Positions 63,814 through 64,000 of a stretch of DNA of 64,000 bases are shown one piece after another. The notes under the pieces were generated by a model. That model searched no databases, was not told the DNA's origin, and saw only the letters and a program-made list of their open reading frames with translations. Origin of the DNA: Verrucomicrobiaceae bacterium (lineage in GTDB: Bacteria > Verrucomicrobiota > Verrucomicrobiia > Verrucomicrobiales > Verrucomicrobiaceae); the NCBI GenBank assembly GCA_016713245.1, contig JADJPM010000004.1, forward strand, positions 2,418,001 through 2,482,000, written 5' to 3'. The position numbers and the translations under genes are program-made. Each line of letters opens with the position of its first letter. Within the stretch, counting starts at the first letter, position 1.

Positions 63814-64000
63814 ATGCCGAACGAGTTGCCCGACATCGCGTGGCCGCACACGCCGACCCATCGACTTACGGAGCGCGGTACTTATTTCGTGACGGCCGCG
63901 ACTTGGCACAAAGAGCATCACTTCCGCACTCGCGAGCGTCTTGACGTCCTGCATCGCGGCCTGCTCCGCGTCTGTGCTGACTTCGACTGGCGTTTGGAGG
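63814..64000 (+). CDS. REP-associated tyrosine transposase (RAYT/Y1_Tnp), 3' truncated by window edge
   Basis: The 62 visible codons read MPNELPDIAWPHTPTHRL, then TERGTYFVTAATWHKEHHF, then RTRERLDVLHRGLLRVCADF and DWRLE. The pattern HRL-x-E-x-G-T-Y-x-V-T-A-A-T-x-x-K-E-H-x-F is the start of verrucomicrobial Y1-type transposases that act on REP palindromes. The HUH metal motif and catalytic Tyr would lie beyond the window. It lies directly downstream of three REP-like copies (63480-63738), the usual place for a RAYT's own substrate repeats. Confidence 0.75.
   Translation, partial: MPNELPDIAWPHTPTHRLTERGTYFVTAATWHKEHHFRTRERLDVLHRGLLRVCADFDWRLE

Overview
The window is GC-rich bacterial chromosome that most resembles the phylum Verrucomicrobiota, order Verrucomicrobiales (Prosthecobacter/Verrucomicrobium-like). 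The assignment rests on the gene families present: a DUF1592/DUF1588/DUF1585 haem-motif protein and a DUF1552 protein, DUF1080-type proteins, PEP-CTERM tails, a kinase-PEGA-SUMF1 fusion, and very large secreted multi-domain proteins. This is inferred from family content and codon usage; no database search was possible.

Layout. 1-12.9 kb: the 3' part of a DUF1592 cytochrome-like gene; a leftward ECF sigma / membrane anti-sigma-like / CpxP-Spy-like / secreted hydrolase cluster; an MFS transporter; then a rightward DUF1552 and TraB/GumN lipoprotein pair. 12.9-21 kb: housekeeping genes (sugar-phosphate isomerase, receptor-like Ser/Thr kinase, tRNA-Gly(CCC), pseudopilin, clpX, RsmB-like rRNA methylase, tRNA-Val(TAC), PadR regulator). 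21.2-28.3 kb: a PEP-CTERM vanadium haloperoxidase-like protein, then a complete tripartite RND efflux system (pump, adaptor, TolC-like channel). 28.3-43.4 kb: an outer-membrane porin-like protein, DUF1080 protein, aminotransferase plus folD, a coiled-coil protein, an ALDH/galU/aminopeptidase group, thiolase, def, an MBL-fold hydrolase and small secreted proteins. 43.8-47.3 kb: sufT, a TPR-like membrane protein and a PEP-CTERM protein. 47.3-60 kb: one 4,220-residue secreted protein. 60.3-64 kb: a bifunctional aldolase/dehydrogenase, two small proteins, three REP-like palindromic repeats, and the start of a REP-associated tyrosine transposase (RAYT) running off the right edge.

Most notable observations. 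(i) Palindromic elements are abundant, and some lie inside reading frames without breaking them: an 81-base perfect inverted repeat of exactly 27 codons in the DUF1592 gene and a 68-base hairpin in the RND pump. A REP/RAYT pair at the right edge shows that a mobilising enzyme for at least one such repeat family is encoded here. (ii) The giant protein carries four predicted beta-propellers, each of which I count as seven-bladed. One of them, RCC1-like, appears inserted inside a choice-of-anchor-D domain. One propeller is built from 120-base near-identical repeats.

Many start codons here lack a clear Shine-Dalgarno sequence, so several starts were chosen by signal-peptide position or family homology. 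Long open frames on the antisense strand of GC-rich genes are common in this window and were treated as shadows.
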